NCBI RefSeq assembly: GCF_001886735.1
Contig: NZ_CP018076.1
Span: forward strand, 2,790,001 to 2,854,000
Source of the DNA: Sulfitobacter alexandrii
GTDB lineage: Bacteria > Pseudomonadota > Alphaproteobacteria > Rhodobacterales > Rhodobacteraceae
Reading direction: 5' to 3'
Length of the DNA: 64,000 bases
Each line of letters starts with the position of its first letter. Within the stretch, counting starts at the first letter, position 1. The position numbers were made by a program, and so were the translations under genes. Under the pieces are notes generated by a model. That model did no database searches. It worked only from the letters and a program-made list of their open reading frames with translations, and had not been told where the DNA came from. Below are positions 45,497 through 55,029 of this stretch, piece by piece.

Positions 45497-45757
45497 TAGC
45501 CTACACCCGTGATGCCTACTAGATCCGACCTTTGAATATCATGAATGTCGAAAAACTAGATCATAATTTGGCTTTGAAATTCGTTTTTCTGCCTGCGGCT
45601 GTCAATGCCTGTGTTCGGTTTCCCTGAGACAGGGTGTTTACCGAAGTCACATCCAGTTCCACATATACTTACCGACTCTGTGCTGCTCAGAAGTCTATTG
45701 GAGATCGGAAATGCGGACAGTATTGCAGGTTCGACAGGGAAAGCTATCGCGGCCGCC

Positions 45758-46447
45758 CTACCCCAGCCGCGCTTCCAGATCCTTCAGCGTCTTGCGCATC
45801 TCGTCGTCCAACGGCGCGGTCCGGCTGCGCCACAGGGTCGCCTGCGAGCGCAGCACAAGCCCGTCGCAGAGCACCTTGAGATGGTTGGCGCGCAGGGTCT
45901 CGCCGCTGGAGGTGATGTCGGCGATGGCCTCGGCGGTCTCGTTCGCCACGGTACCTTCGGTCGCGCCCTGGCTGTCGACCAGCGCGTAATCCGCCACGCC
46001 GCTGTCGCGCAGGAAATTGCGGACGAGCCGGTGATACTTGGTCGCGATGCGCAGGCGAAAGCCGTGGGACGCGCGAAAGGCGGCTGCGGCGGCGTCGAGA
46101 TCGTCGAGGGTGTCCACGTCGATCCAGGCGCGCGGTACCGCGATGATGAGGTCCGCGTGCCCGAAGCCCAGTTCCTCCACCGGCTCGACCAGTTGTTCCC
46201 AGAGTGCCAGCTTCTCGTGGATCAGGTCCGTCCCGGTCACCCCGAGGTGGATGCGCCCGGCCGCCAGTTCGCGCGGGATTTCGCCCGCCGACAGCAGGAT
46301 CAGGCTGACCCCCTCGATGCCGCCCACGGCCCCGGCGTATTCCCTTTCCGATCCCGTCCGCTGCAGGGTGATCCCATGCTGCGCGAACCACTGGAAGGTC
46401 TTTTCCATCAGCCGCCCCTTGGACGGCACGCCAAGCTTGAGCGTCAT
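45758..46447 (-). CDS. hisG: ATP phosphoribosyltransferase, short form catalytic subunit
   Basis: A 229-residue HisG of the short type, which lacks the C-terminal regulatory domain and needs HisZ. Visible: KLGVPSKGRLMEKTFQWF, and the PRPP-binding ALVDSQGATEGTVANE. It catalyses the first committed step of histidine synthesis. It overlaps hisZ by four bases. The 261 bases after its end (45497-45757) contain no gene I can support. Confidence 0.95.
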   Translation of the reverse strand: MTLKLGVPSKGRLMEKTFQWFAQHGITLQRTGSEREYAGAVGGIEGVSLILLSAGEIPRELAAGRIHLGVTGTDLIHEKLALWEQLVEPVEELGFGHADLIIAVPRAWIDVDTLDDLDAAAAAFRASHGFRLRIATKYHRLVRNFLRDSGVADYALVDSQGATEGTVANETAEAIADITSSGETLRANHLKVLCDGLVLRSQATLWRSRTAPLDDEMRKTLKDLEARLG

Positions 46448-47523
46448 GCCGCGCCCTCCAGGATCAGCATCAGGCCGGGCCGCATCACGCCGCCCACGGC
46501 CGGAATCTCGCGGCCCTGGCCCAGCCGGCGGGTCAGCGCGTCGTAGCGTCCGCCACTGGCCACGGTGGGCAGGTCTGCCCGCGCTTCCGCCCGGAACCCG
46601 AAGACGAAGCCGTCGTAGTATTCCATCGACGCCCGCCCGTAGCTGGCCTCGAACATCAGGCTGTCGGTCTGGACCCCGCGGGCGCGCAGCGCGGCTTCGC
46701 GGGCCGCGACGCGCCCCACGGCGGGCGCGATGTCGGGCATGTCCACCGCGAGGTCGTGCAGCCGGCTGAGCGCGTGGGGCATCGTCTCGCGGATGTCGAG
46801 CAGCGCCTCGATCTGGCCGACCTCGCGCGCCGACAGGGGCGGTGTGGCCGCGTCCTCGTGCAGGGCGGCGATGCGCTCCTCGATGTCGGCGCGGCTCCGC
46901 AGGCCGATCAGCGGCGCGTCCGTTTCGGCCTGTCCCGCCAGCAGTGCGGTCCGGCTGGGCGGCACCGGCACCCGCCCGGCAAAACGCTCCAGCAGGGCGC
47001 GGAACCTGCGGGGCCGCCAGATGTGACGCATCAGCGCGTGCTTGCGCCGGGCGCTGGTCTGCAACCCGCCGACCGCCGCCATCAGCACGCCGATATCGCC
47101 GGTCACGGCCCGCAGGGGCAGGCCCGCGAGCGCTTCGGCGATCAGGGCAAAGACCTCGGCGTCCGCCGCCGCCGGATCGCTGCGGTCGAAGACCTCGTAT
47201 CCGACCTGGATGTATTCGTTGGCGCGGTCCGGATCCTCCTCCTGCCGGCGGAAGACTTCGCCGGAGTAGGTATAGCGCGCGGGTTCGGCCCCTTGCGCCA
47301 TGTGCATCTGCACCACCGGCACCGTGAAATCGGGGCGCAGCATCTGTTCGCCGCGCAACGCGTCGGAAGTGACATAGGCGCGCGCGCGCATGTCCTCGCC
47401 GTAGAGTTCCAGCAGGGTCGTTGCCGGCTGCAGGATCGGCGGCTCCACCAGCGCCGCGCCCCGCGCCTCGAAAACCGCGCGCAGGCTGGCCGCGCGGGCG
47501 AGTGTGTCCGAGCGTGAGGGCAT
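46444..47523 (-). CDS. hisZ: ATP phosphoribosyltransferase regulatory subunit
   Basis: A 359-residue histidyl-tRNA-synthetase-like protein without the anticodon domain. The class II core is visible (VEPPILQPATTLLELYG, LRPDFTVPVVQMHM, SGEVFRRQEEDPDRANEYIQVGYE), but the HisRS-specific catalytic motifs are degenerate. It partners with short HisG. The ATG at 47523 overlaps the hisS stop by one base. The hisS-hisZ-hisG order places paralogous synthetase and regulator side by side. Confidence 0.93.
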   Translation of the reverse strand: MPSRSDTLARAASLRAVFEARGAALVEPPILQPATTLLELYGEDMRARAYVTSDALRGEQMLRPDFTVPVVQMHMAQGAEPARYTYSGEVFRRQEEDPDRANEYIQVGYEVFDRSDPAAADAEVFALIAEALAGLPLRAVTGDIGVLMAAVGGLQTSARRKHALMRHIWRPRRFRALLERFAGRVPVPPSRTALLAGQAETDAPLIGLRSRADIEERIAALHEDAATPPLSAREVGQIEALLDIRETMPHALSRLHDLAVDMPDIAPAVGRVAAREAALRARGVQTDSLMFEASYGRASMEYYDGFVFGFRAEARADLPTVASGGRYDALTRRLGQGREIPAVGGVMRPGLMLILEGAA

Positions 47524-49016
47524 CAGCGGGCGTCCAGGATCTCGCGGACCTTCGCGACCAGCTGATCGCGCGGCACCTCGACCTGGCTTGGCCGGTCCTT
47601 CCATTCCTCGTGGGTGGCGTTTTCGGCGATCTTCGCGCCCAGGATCAGGTCCTTGATCTGCACCACGCCGCGCGCCTGCTCGTCGCCGCCTTCGATCACG
47701 GCGATGGGGCTGCCCCGCTTGTCGGCGTACTTCATCTGGTTGCCGAAGTTCTTGGGGTTGCCGAGGTAGACCTCCGCCCGGATGCCCGCCTGCCGCAGTT
47801 CGGCCACCATCGCCTGATAATCGGCCATGCGGTCGCGGTCCATCACGGTGACGACGACCGGGCCGGGATCGGGGGCCGCGCCTTGGGTCTTCATCGCCAG
47901 TGCGGCCAGCAGCCGGTCAACGCCGATCGACACGCCGGTGGCCGGCACTTCCTGCCCGGTGAAGCGTTTGACCAGGTCGTCATACCGCCCGCCGCCCGCG
48001 ACGGAGCCGAAGTTGCGGGTGCGGCCCTTTTCGTCCTGGATTTCAAAGGTGAGTTCGGCCTCGAAAACCGGGCCGGTGTAGTAGCCGAGGCCGCGCACGA
48101 CGGAGGGGTCGATCTCTACCCGGTCCGGCCCGTAGCCGCCCGCTTTCAGCAGGTCGGAGATCAGGTTCAGTTCATCCACACCCTGCATCCCGACGTCGGA
48201 TCCGGTGACAAGGCCGCGAAGACGATCGACCGTCTCGGCGCCCGAGGCGCCTTTGGCCTGCATGAAGCCCATCACGACATCGGCTTGCGGGCCGTCCAAC
48301 CCCGCGCCCTTGGTAAAGTCCCCGCTCTCGTCCTTGCGGCCTTCGCCCAACAGGGCGCGCACGCCTTCCGGCCCCAGCCGGTCCAGCTTGTCGATGGCCC
48401 GCAGCACGATCCCGCGCTCGGCCTCCTTGTCGTCGCCAGACAGGCCCGCCACCTCCAGCACGCCGTTCAGGACCTTGCGGTTGTTCACCCGCACGATGTA
48501 GTCGCCCCGCGCGATTCCGACCTCTTCGAGGCAATCGGCCAGCATCGCGCAGATCTCGGCGTCCGCCGCCACGCTCGGCGCGCCGACGGTATCCGCATCG
48601 CATTGATAGAACTGACGAAACCGCCCCGGCCCCGGTTTTTCATTGCGCCAGACCGGGCCCATCGCATAACGCCGGTAGGGCGTCGGCAGGTCGTTGCGGT
48701 GCTGGGCATAGACCCGCGCCAACGGGGCGGTCAGGTCATAGCGCAGCGCCAGCCAGTCGCCGGGCTTGTCCCCCTCGGCATCCTCCTGCCAGGCAAAGAC
48801 GCCCTCGTTCGGTCGGTCGACATCGGGCAGGAACTTGCCCAGCGCCTCGACCGTCTCGACCCCGGAGCTTTCCAGCGCGTCGAACCCGTAGCGGTGATAG
48901 ACGGCGGCGATCTTGCGCAGCATCTCGGCCCGATGCGTGACCTCGGCGCCGAAGTAGTCGCGGAACCCTTTCGGGGTTTCGGCCTTGGGGCGGGGAGTCT
49001 TCTTGGGCTTCGCCAT
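47523..49016 (-). CDS. hisS: histidine--tRNA ligase
   Basis: A 497-residue class II synthetase. Motif 1 region [24 protein letters not shown], motif 2 [24 protein letters not shown], the HisA motif [24 protein letters not shown], motif 3 [13 protein letters not shown] and a C-terminal anticodon-binding domain are all visible. The start at 49016 ([18 protein letters not shown]) is the most plausible; the frame is open upstream. Confidence 0.97.
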   Translation of the reverse strand: MAKPKKTPRPKAETPKGFRDYFGAEVTHRAEMLRKIAAVYHRYGFDALESSGVETVEALGKFLPDVDRPNEGVFAWQEDAEGDKPGDWLALRYDLTAPLARVYAQHRNDLPTPYRRYAMGPVWRNEKPGPGRFRQFYQCDADTVGAPSVAADAEICAMLADCLEEVGIARGDYIVRVNNRKVLNGVLEVAGLSGDDKEAERGIVLRAIDKLDRLGPEGVRALLGEGRKDESGDFTKGAGLDGPQADVVMGFMQAKGASGAETVDRLRGLVTGSDVGMQGVDELNLISDLLKAGGYGPDRVEIDPSVVRGLGYYTGPVFEAELTFEIQDEKGRTRNFGSVAGGGRYDDLVKRFTGQEVPATGVSIGVDRLLAALAMKTQGAAPDPGPVVVTVMDRDRMADYQAMVAELRQAGIRAEVYLGNPKNFGNQMKYADKRGSPIAVIEGGDEQARGVVQIKDLILGAKIAENATHEEWKDRPSQVEVPRDQLVAKVREILDAR

Positions 49017-49175
49017 GAGTCCTGATCCTGTCAGCGCTGTCTTCGGCCCTGCCTCTACCCCAGCCCCCCTGCAAGGGCAAGCGGAGCGGGGCGGCGTGCC
49101 CCTGCTCATTTCCGCGGCGGATATCGATGCACGACGGCCATTTCAGGCGTCCCTTCTCCGTGCTAGGAACGGGTC

Positions 49176-49370
49176 ATGGAAAGACTCGAAGAACAGATTG
49201 CCCACCTCAGCCGCATGGTCGACGACCTGTCGGATGTCGTCGCGCGGCAGGAGGGTGAAATCGCTACGCTGACCCGGCGCGTGCACATGCTGATGCAGCG
49301 CGAAGGCGAGCGGGAGGCGAGCCAGGGCGAAGGCATCGTGCTGGGAGACGAGCGCCCGCCGCATTATTGA
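49176..49370 (+). CDS. slyX: SlyX family protein
   Basis: A 64-residue protein, mostly a coiled coil (residues about 3-43: LEEQIAHLSRMVDDLSDVVARQ and continuing heptads), ending in PPHY, the C-terminal hallmark of SlyX. Function unknown. Divergent from hisS and followed by a palindromic AT-rich terminator. Confidence 0.87.
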   Translation: MERLEEQIAHLSRMVDDLSDVVARQEGEIATLTRRVHMLMQREGEREASQGEGIVLGDERPPHY

Positions 49371-49383
49371 ACCGACGCCGCCA

Positions 49384-49434
49384 CCGGGCGCCAAAATTCT
49401 TAAAAGAATTTTGCCCGGAATTTTCGAAAATTCC
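49384..49434. terminator. two adjacent AT-rich palindromes, likely bidirectional terminator
   Basis: CAAAATTCTT-AA-AAGAATTTTG (49392-49413) is flanked by a further CCGGG/CCCGG stem. It is followed at once by GGAATTTT-CG-AAAATTCC (49417-49434). Both are perfect and lie between the converging slyX and lipoprotein genes. The run of T at the end of each stem on either strand fits intrinsic termination in both directions. Confidence 0.75.
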
Positions 49435-49440
49435 GGCGGC

Positions 49441-50340
49441 TCAGCCGCTGGTCTTGATGGCGCTGGCGATCACGTCGCCATCATGGATCAGGAATTCGGT
49501 CCAGCGGCTGGAATTGCCGAAACTGTCGTAGGCGCTGACGAAAAAGGTGGTCCTGTCCATCCGGCCGATCCGGGATCCGCAGGGTTTGCCCTGCCCCGCG
49601 CCGCAGACGTCGCGCTTAACTTCTTCATAAGCCCGGTCGGTCGCGCCCACCGGCAGGTTCTCGCCCCCCGGCCCGTAGTGCAGTTGCTCGTACAGCGATG
49701 GCGCGCCCAGCAGCACGTTGGCCGCGGTGAACTGCCGCGGGCAGCCGTCGGAAAACCCGGTGACATAGAACGTCCGGGCCACGGCCGAACCGGGCGCGGA
49801 ATCGTGCAGCGCGTAGCCGCGCGCGGGGGCGTTCTCGATCCTTGGGCCCAGCGGATTCCCCTTGGCATCGCAGACGCGGGCGATCACGCCATAGGGCAGC
49901 ACCGTGCCATAGGCGACCTCGCGCGTGTCGGTCCCGCCCCGGGGCGCATCGCCGCCCCCGAAAAGACCGAACAGGCCACCGCCGCCGTTGCGTTCGGGTT
50001 CGGGTTCGGTTTCGGGGGCCAGTGCGGCCTGCGCGGTGTCCTCCTCCGACGGCGCATCGGACGCACCGCGCCGGAACAGGCCGAGGAACCCGCCGCGCCT
50101 TTCGGGTGTGCCCCTGTCCTCGGCGGTCTCATCGGCGGGGACAACCGCCCCCTCGCCGCCCGCGGCGGCGCCGGTCCCGAAGAATCCTTCGCGCGCGATT
50201 TCGGCATCGGTCGGCAGGGCCCGCGCCGCGGGATCCTCGTTCGCCAGGTCGACGTCCGAAATCCGGTCGAGCCCGTCCAGCGGGTCGGCGCAGGCTGCCA
50301 GCGTCAGGATCGCGCCGATCAGGAATGTGAAACGCAACAT
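49441..50340 (-). CDS. lipoprotein of unknown function
   Basis: A 299-residue protein with signal and lipobox LAAC (Cys17). A Glu/Pro/Gly-rich, probably disordered, stretch with two FLGLF/LFGLFGG motifs covers residues about 70-135, followed by a folded C-terminal domain with YGTVLPYGVIARVCDAKGNP, HDSAPGSAVARTFYVTGFSDGC and a final VSAYDSFGNSSRWTEFLIHD. I do not recognise a named family. Convergent with slyX; downstream of dnaE on the same strand after 94 bases. Confidence 0.7.
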   Translation of the reverse strand: MLRFTFLIGAILTLAACADPLDGLDRISDVDLANEDPAARALPTDAEIAREGFFGTGAAAGGEGAVVPADETAEDRGTPERRGGFLGLFRRGASDAPSEEDTAQAALAPETEPEPERNGGGGLFGLFGGGDAPRGGTDTREVAYGTVLPYGVIARVCDAKGNPLGPRIENAPARGYALHDSAPGSAVARTFYVTGFSDGCPRQFTAANVLLGAPSLYEQLHYGPGGENLPVGATDRAYEEVKRDVCGAGQGKPCGSRIGRMDRTTFFVSAYDSFGNSSRWTEFLIHDGDVIASAIKTSG

Positions 50341-50434
50341 GAAGTGTCCCCCCGACTGTCGCCGCTTTCTACCGCAGCGCGATGGGGAGGTCCACCTGAG
50401 CGGCGGGTCCGCGCCGCAGGCGGCATGTTCCGGC

Positions 50435-53400
50435 TCAGATCTCCTGCACTTCCAGCACCCCGCCCAGCGACCGGATCGCCCCCTTGATCTGCGGTGTGAC
50501 CGGGTATTCGAAGCCGAGATCGACCTCCACCTCGCCGGGCAGGCCGGGGTCCATCAGGCACAGCTGGATCGGCCCCTTGCCCCCCGCCCGCGCGGCGGAA
50601 CGCGCCCCTTCGAGCACCTGCGCCACGGCGGGGATCGCGTCCGCCGCGTCGACGAAGACGCGCAGCCCGATGCTGCCCGCGTCGGCCACCGCCATGTCGA
50701 CAGGCGCGACAGACCGCCCGAGCAGCTTCAGCTGGTCGCTTTCCATCGTCGCCTCGACCGTGACCACCACCTTCGATCCGGTCTCGAGGTGGTCCCGCGC
50801 CAGTTCGAGCGTGTCCGAGAAGAGCGTCACCTCGTATCCGCCCGTCGGGTCCGAAAGCTGGGCAAAGGCGAACCGGTTGCCGCGCGCGGACTTGCGCTCC
50901 TGCCGGCCGGCCACGACGCCCGCCAGCCGCGCGTTCATCGCGCCGCGCTCCGTCACCTTGGCGGTCAGTTCGTCCAGCGTGAGGAACGGCACGCCCCGGT
51001 CGTTGCCCCATTTCCGCTTGAGCGGCGTCATGTAGTCGTCCAGCGGATGGCCCGAGAGGTAGAAGCCGACGGCCTTGAATTCCTCGGTCAGCCGTTCCGC
51101 GGGCAGCCAGTCGTCGCAGGGCAGCATCCTCGGCTCGGGCAGGTCGTCGCCCGCCTCGCCGAACAGCGACACCTGGTTCGACGCCTTCTGCTCGTGAACC
51201 GCTGCCGAATAGGCTACCAGCGCATCCAGCGCCTGGAACACCCGGCGGCGGTTCGGATCCAGTTCGTCGAAGGCGCCCGACCGCGCCAGCATCTCCAGCG
51301 GGCGCTTGCCCACGCGTTTCAGGTCCACCCGCCGCGCGAGATCGAAGAGCGTCGCGAAGGGCCGGTCGCGGCCGTCCACCTTCCGGCCTTCGGTGATGAG
51401 CTTCATCGCCTCCAGCCCGACGTTCTTGAGCGCCCCCAGCGCATAGACAAGGGCACCGTCGACCACCTTGAACGTGGCATCCGACCGGTTCACGCAGGGC
51501 GGCACCCAGGGCAGTTCCAGCCGCTTGCGCACTTCCTCGAAATACACGGCGAGCTTGTCGGTCAGGTGGATGTCGCAGTTCATGACGCCAGCCATGAATT
51601 CGACCGGGTGGTTCGCCTTGAGCCATGCCGTCTGGTAGCTGACCACGGCATAGGCGGCGGCGTGGGACTTGTTGAAACCGTAGTTGGCGAATTTCTCCAG
51701 CAAGTCGAAGACTTCCGTGGCCTTCTTCTTGTCCACGCCGTTTTCCATCGCGCCCTTCTCGAACTTGGGGCGTTCCTTGGCCATCTCCTCTGCGATCTTC
51801 TTGCCCATGGCACGGCGCAGCAGGTCGGCCCCGCCGAGGCTGTAGCCCGCCATGACCTGGGCGATCTGCATCACCTGTTCCTGGTAGACGATGATGCCCT
51901 GGGTCTCTTCGAGAATGTCGTCGATCAGCGGGTGGATCGATTCCAGCTCGCGCTTGCCGTTCTTGACGTCGCAATAGGTCGGGATGTTCTCCATCGGGCC
52001 GGGGCGGTACAGGGCGACCAGCGCGACGATATCCTCGATGCACGTGGGTTTCATGCGCTTGAGCGCGTCCATCATCCCGCTCGATTCCACCTGGAAGACC
52101 GCCACCGTCCTGGCCGAGGCGTAAAGCCTGTAGGAAGCCTCGTCATCTAGCGGGATCGTCGAGATGTCGTCGAGCAACCCCTCCGGCGGGGTGAACAGCT
52201 CCGTCCCGTCGGCGGCGATGTGCAGGTGGCGGCCGCTGGCCTTGATCTGATCCACCGCGTTCTGGATCACCGTCAGCGTCTTGAGGCCGAGGAAGTCGAA
52301 CTTCACCAGCCCCGCCTGTTCGACCCACTTCATGTTGAACTGCGTCGCCGGCATGTCGGAGCGGGGATCCTGGTAGAGCGGCACCAGCGCATCCAGCGGG
52401 CGATCCCCGATCACCACCCCCGCCGCGTGGGTTGAGGCATTCCTGAGCAGCCCCTCGACCTGCTGGCCGTAGTCGAGCAGCCGCGCCACCACCTCCTCGT
52501 TCTTGGCTTCCTCGCGCAGGCGCGGCTCATCGGCCAGCGCCTTCTCGATGGAGACGGGCTTGACCCCCTCGACCGGGATCATCTTGGACAGCCGGTCGAC
52601 CTGGCCGTAGGGCATCTGCAGGACGCGCCCGATGTCGCGCACGGCGGCCTTGGACAGCAGCGCGCCGAAGGTGATGATCTGCCCGACCTTGTCGCGCCCG
52701 TACTTGCGCTGCACGTACTGGATCACCTCCTCGCGGCGGTCCATGCAGAAGTCGATGTCGAAGTCGGGCATGGAGACCCGTTCGGGATTGAGGAACCGCT
52801 CGAACAGCAGCGAATAGCGCAGCGGATCGAGGTCGGTGATCAGAAGGGCATAGGCCACCAGCGACCCCGCGCCCGATCCGCGTCCGGGACCGACCGGGAT
52901 GTCATGCGCCTTGGCCCACTTGATGAAATCGGCCACGATCAGGAAGTAGCCGGGGAACCCCATGCCCTCGATGATGCCCAGCTCGAACTCGAGCCGCTTC
53001 TCGTAGTCCTCCACGGGGGCCGCATGCGGGATGATCGCGAGCCGGGCGCGCAGCCCCTCCTGTGCCTGGCGGCGCAGTTCGGCGACCTCGTCGTCCGCGA
53101 ATTTCGGCAGGATCGGCGCCCGACGGTAGGCCATGAAGGCACAGCGGCGCGCGATTTCCACCGTGTTTTCCAGCGCCTCCGGCAGGTCGGCGAAAAGCGC
53201 GACCATCTCCGCCTCGGTCTTGAAATAGTGTTGCGCGGTCAGACGCCGGCGCGGCTGCTGCTGGTCGACGTAGGCACCTTCGGCGATGCAAATCAACGCG
53301 TCATGGGCCTCGTACATGTCGGCCTTGGGAAAGTAGACATCGTTCGTGGCGACCAGCGGCAGGTCCATGGCATAGGCCATTTCCACGAGGCCCCGCTCGG

Positions 53401-53971
53401 TCAGCCGCTCCGCCTCGGGCTGACCGTCCTCGCCGGGGTGTCTTTGCAACTCGACGTAGAGCCTGTCCCCGAAGGCCGCCGCGAGCCGTGCCATCAGGGC
53501 CTCCGCCGCCGGCCGCTGGCCATTGCGCAGCAGCATCCCCACGGGTCCGTCCGGCCCGCCGGTCAGGCAGATGACATCGCCGCTCAGCGCCTCCAGCTCC
53601 TCCAGCGTGACTTCGGGCCGCGCCCCGCCCTTGTCGATGTAAAGGCAGGAATTGAGCTTCATCAGGTTCTCGTATCCCGTTTCGGTCTGCGCGAGCAGCA
53701 CGACGGGCGCGGGGTCGCGCGGCTTCTCGCCGGGCTGGACCTGAATGTAGGCCAAATCGACCTGGCAGCCGAGGATGGGCTGGATACCGGCCCCCGCCAT
53801 CCCGACAGAGAACTCCAGCGCCGCGAACATGTTGTTGGTATCGGTCAGCGCCAGCGCCGGCATGCCCGCGTCGCGGCACATCTGCGGCAGCTTCTTCAGC
53901 CGCAACGCCCCTTCCAGCAGGGAGTATTCGGAATGGGTGCGCAGGTGAATGAATCGGGGGGCGTTTGTCAT
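50435..53971 (-). CDS. dnaE: DNA polymerase III alpha subunit
   Basis: A 1178-residue replicative polymerase. The PHP domain at the N-terminus (FIHLRTHSEYSLLEGAL), the catalytic acidic cluster PDFDIDFCMDRREEVI (about residue 400), GRGSGAGSLVAYAL, a helix-hairpin-helix region and a C-terminal OB-fold domain (VAGVVAGRQERKSARGNRFAF) are present in order. The start MTNAPRFIHLRTHSEYS at 53971 is the family start; the frame is open far upstream on the same strand but through the ArsR gene region. Confidence 0.98.
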   Translation of the reverse strand: MTNAPRFIHLRTHSEYSLLEGALRLKKLPQMCRDAGMPALALTDTNNMFAALEFSVGMAGAGIQPILGCQVDLAYIQVQPGEKPRDPAPVVLLAQTETGYENLMKLNSCLYIDKGGARPEVTLEELEALSGDVICLTGGPDGPVGMLLRNGQRPAAEALMARLAAAFGDRLYVELQRHPGEDGQPEAERLTERGLVEMAYAMDLPLVATNDVYFPKADMYEAHDALICIAEGAYVDQQQPRRRLTAQHYFKTEAEMVALFADLPEALENTVEIARRCAFMAYRRAPILPKFADDEVAELRRQAQEGLRARLAIIPHAAPVEDYEKRLEFELGIIEGMGFPGYFLIVADFIKWAKAHDIPVGPGRGSGAGSLVAYALLITDLDPLRYSLLFERFLNPERVSMPDFDIDFCMDRREEVIQYVQRKYGRDKVGQIITFGALLSKAAVRDIGRVLQMPYGQVDRLSKMIPVEGVKPVSIEKALADEPRLREEAKNEEVVARLLDYGQQVEGLLRNASTHAAGVVIGDRPLDALVPLYQDPRSDMPATQFNMKWVEQAGLVKFDFLGLKTLTVIQNAVDQIKASGRHLHIAADGTELFTPPEGLLDDISTIPLDDEASYRLYASARTVAVFQVESSGMMDALKRMKPTCIEDIVALVALYRPGPMENIPTYCDVKNGKRELESIHPLIDDILEETQGIIVYQEQVMQIAQVMAGYSLGGADLLRRAMGKKIAEEMAKERPKFEKGAMENGVDKKKATEVFDLLEKFANYGFNKSHAAAYAVVSYQTAWLKANHPVEFMAGVMNCDIHLTDKLAVYFEEVRKRLELPWVPPCVNRSDATFKVVDGALVYALGALKNVGLEAMKLITEGRKVDGRDRPFATLFDLARRVDLKRVGKRPLEMLARSGAFDELDPNRRRVFQALDALVAYSAAVHEQKASNQVSLFGEAGDDLPEPRMLPCDDWLPAERLTEEFKAVGFYLSGHPLDDYMTPLKRKWGNDRGVPFLTLDELTAKVTERGAMNARLAGVVAGRQERKSARGNRFAFAQLSDPTGGYEVTLFSDTLELARDHLETGSKVVVTVEATMESDQLKLLGRSVAPVDMAVADAGSIGLRVFVDAADAIPAVAQVLEGARSAARAGGKGPIQLCLMDPGLPGEVEVDLGFEYPVTPQIKGAIRSLGGVLEVQEI

Positions 53972-54033
53972 GGCCAGACCGTACCGGCACCGGGGCAGAG
54001 GGGCAATCGGCGGGGGGCCGCCGGGCCCCGCAA

Positions 54034-54061
54034 AAATACTTAGCATGTTTGCTAAGTATTT
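54034..54061. promoter_or_regulatory. 28-bp palindromic operator upstream of arsR-like gene
   Basis: AAATACTTAGCA and TGCTAAGTATTT are perfect 12-bp inverted arms separated by TGTT. The right arm ends one base before a -35-like TTGACG at 54063. The AT-rich palindrome is typical of an ArsR-family dimer site, so autorepression is likely. It may also affect the divergent dnaE promoter, whose start is 63 bases away. Confidence 0.75.
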
Positions 54062-54062
54062 G

Positions 54063-54090
54063 TTGACGGCGCCCGTGGACCGCGCATAGT
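54063..54090 (+). promoter_or_regulatory. promoter of the arsR-like gene
   Basis: TTGACG (54063-54068) and CATAGT (54085-54090) are spaced by 16 bases. The -10 ends 7 bases before the ATG at 54098 and no Shine-Dalgarno sequence is seen, so a leaderless mRNA is likely. The -35 abuts the palindrome at 54034-54061. Confidence 0.6.
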
Positions 54091-54097
54091 GGCGCCC

Positions 54098-54430
54098 ATG
54101 AGCCAGCGCCGCCTCGACCTCGTCTTCGCCACCCTGGCGGACTCCACGCGCCGGGCCGTGGTGGAACGCCTCGCCAGCGGTCCCGCCTCGGTCTCGGAAC
54201 TGGCCGGGCCGCATGACATGGCCCTGCCGACCTTCATGCGCCACCTCAAGGTGCTGGAGGACGCGGGGCTGGTGCGGTCGGTCAAGAAAGGCCGGGTGCG
54301 GACCTGCCATATCGAGGCCGCGCCGCTGATGGAGGTCCAGGGCTGGCTCGCCTGGCAGCGCCAGGTCTGGGAACAACGGCTCGACAGGCTCGACGCGCTG
54401 GCCCTGTCACTTGAAAAGGACATCGAATGA
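54098..54430 (+). CDS. ArsR-family transcriptional regulator
   Basis: A 110-residue winged-helix protein: LDLVFATLADSTRRAVVERL, then SVSELAGPHDMALPTFMRHLKVLEDAGLVRSVKKGR (recognition helix and wing). No metal-binding Cys motif (such as CVC) is seen, which fits the ArsR subgroup paired with SRPBCC proteins. The ATG at 54098 is preferred over a GTG at 54089 that lies within the -10. It overlaps the next gene by ATGA. Confidence 0.88.
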   Translation: MSQRRLDLVFATLADSTRRAVVERLASGPASVSELAGPHDMALPTFMRHLKVLEDAGLVRSVKKGRVRTCHIEAAPLMEVQGWLAWQRQVWEQRLDRLDALALSLEKDIE

Positions 54431-54903
54431 CCGATCACGACCGGGAACGCGACCTTGAACTGACCCGCATCATCGCGGCCTCTCCCCGCGCGCTGTGGCG
54501 CTGCTGGACGGAGCCGGACCTGCTTCGCCAGTGGTTCTGCCCGGCGCCCTACAAGGTCACCCGGGCCGAGATCGACCCACGGCCGGGCGGCATCTTCCTG
54601 ACGGCGATGCAGGCGCCCGACGGCACCGACTTCGACGCCGAGGCCGGGTGCGTGCTCGAAGCCGAGCCCGACCGGCGGTTCACCTTCACCGACGCCCTCG
54701 GGCCGAGTTTTCGCCCGACCGGCGGCGGCTTCATGACCGGCGTCATCACGATGGAAGCGGTCGAAGGCGGCACCCGCTACACCGCCCGCGTCAGGCACGC
54801 GACCGAGGCGGACCGGCAAAAGCACATCGACATGGGTTTCCACGAGGGCTGGGGCACGGCGGCGGATCAGCTGGCGGCACTGGCGGCGACCCTGGGCGAC
54901 TGA
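54427..54903 (+). CDS. SRPBCC (AHSA1-like) domain protein
   Basis: A 158-residue START-like protein: LTRIIAASPRALWRCWTEPDLLRQWFCP at the N-terminus is typical of AHSA1-type SRPBCC proteins, with a C-terminal HEGWGTAADQLAAL. Such proteins bind hydrophobic ligands and often pair with an adjacent ArsR regulator. ATGA overlap shows co-translation. Ligand unknown. Confidence 0.85.
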   Translation: MTDHDRERDLELTRIIAASPRALWRCWTEPDLLRQWFCPAPYKVTRAEIDPRPGGIFLTAMQAPDGTDFDAEAGCVLEAEPDRRFTFTDALGPSFRPTGGGFMTGVITMEAVEGGTRYTARVRHATEADRQKHIDMGFHEGWGTAADQLAALAATLGD

Positions 54904-55029
54904 GCGATCCGGCGGTGCCGCCCCGGCGGGCACCCTCTTTGGCCGGGCGTGTTTTGCCGCGGGATCCGCGCGCTTTTGCTTGCCAGGCCGACGGGAAATT
55001 CCCTAGTCTGTCAAACGTCAACGGGCCGC

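Noticed and set aside
45605..46546. Plus-strand reading frame across the gap before hisG
   Set aside because: Only its first third lies outside hisG, with no ribosome site and no recognisable motif; the rest is antisense to hisG.
54010..54040. Possible fourth copy of the AT-core repeat next to the arsR operator
   Set aside because: It has a GC hairpin and AAAAATAC, but not the TTCATTGTTC core, and the AT stretch is explained by the operator palindrome.
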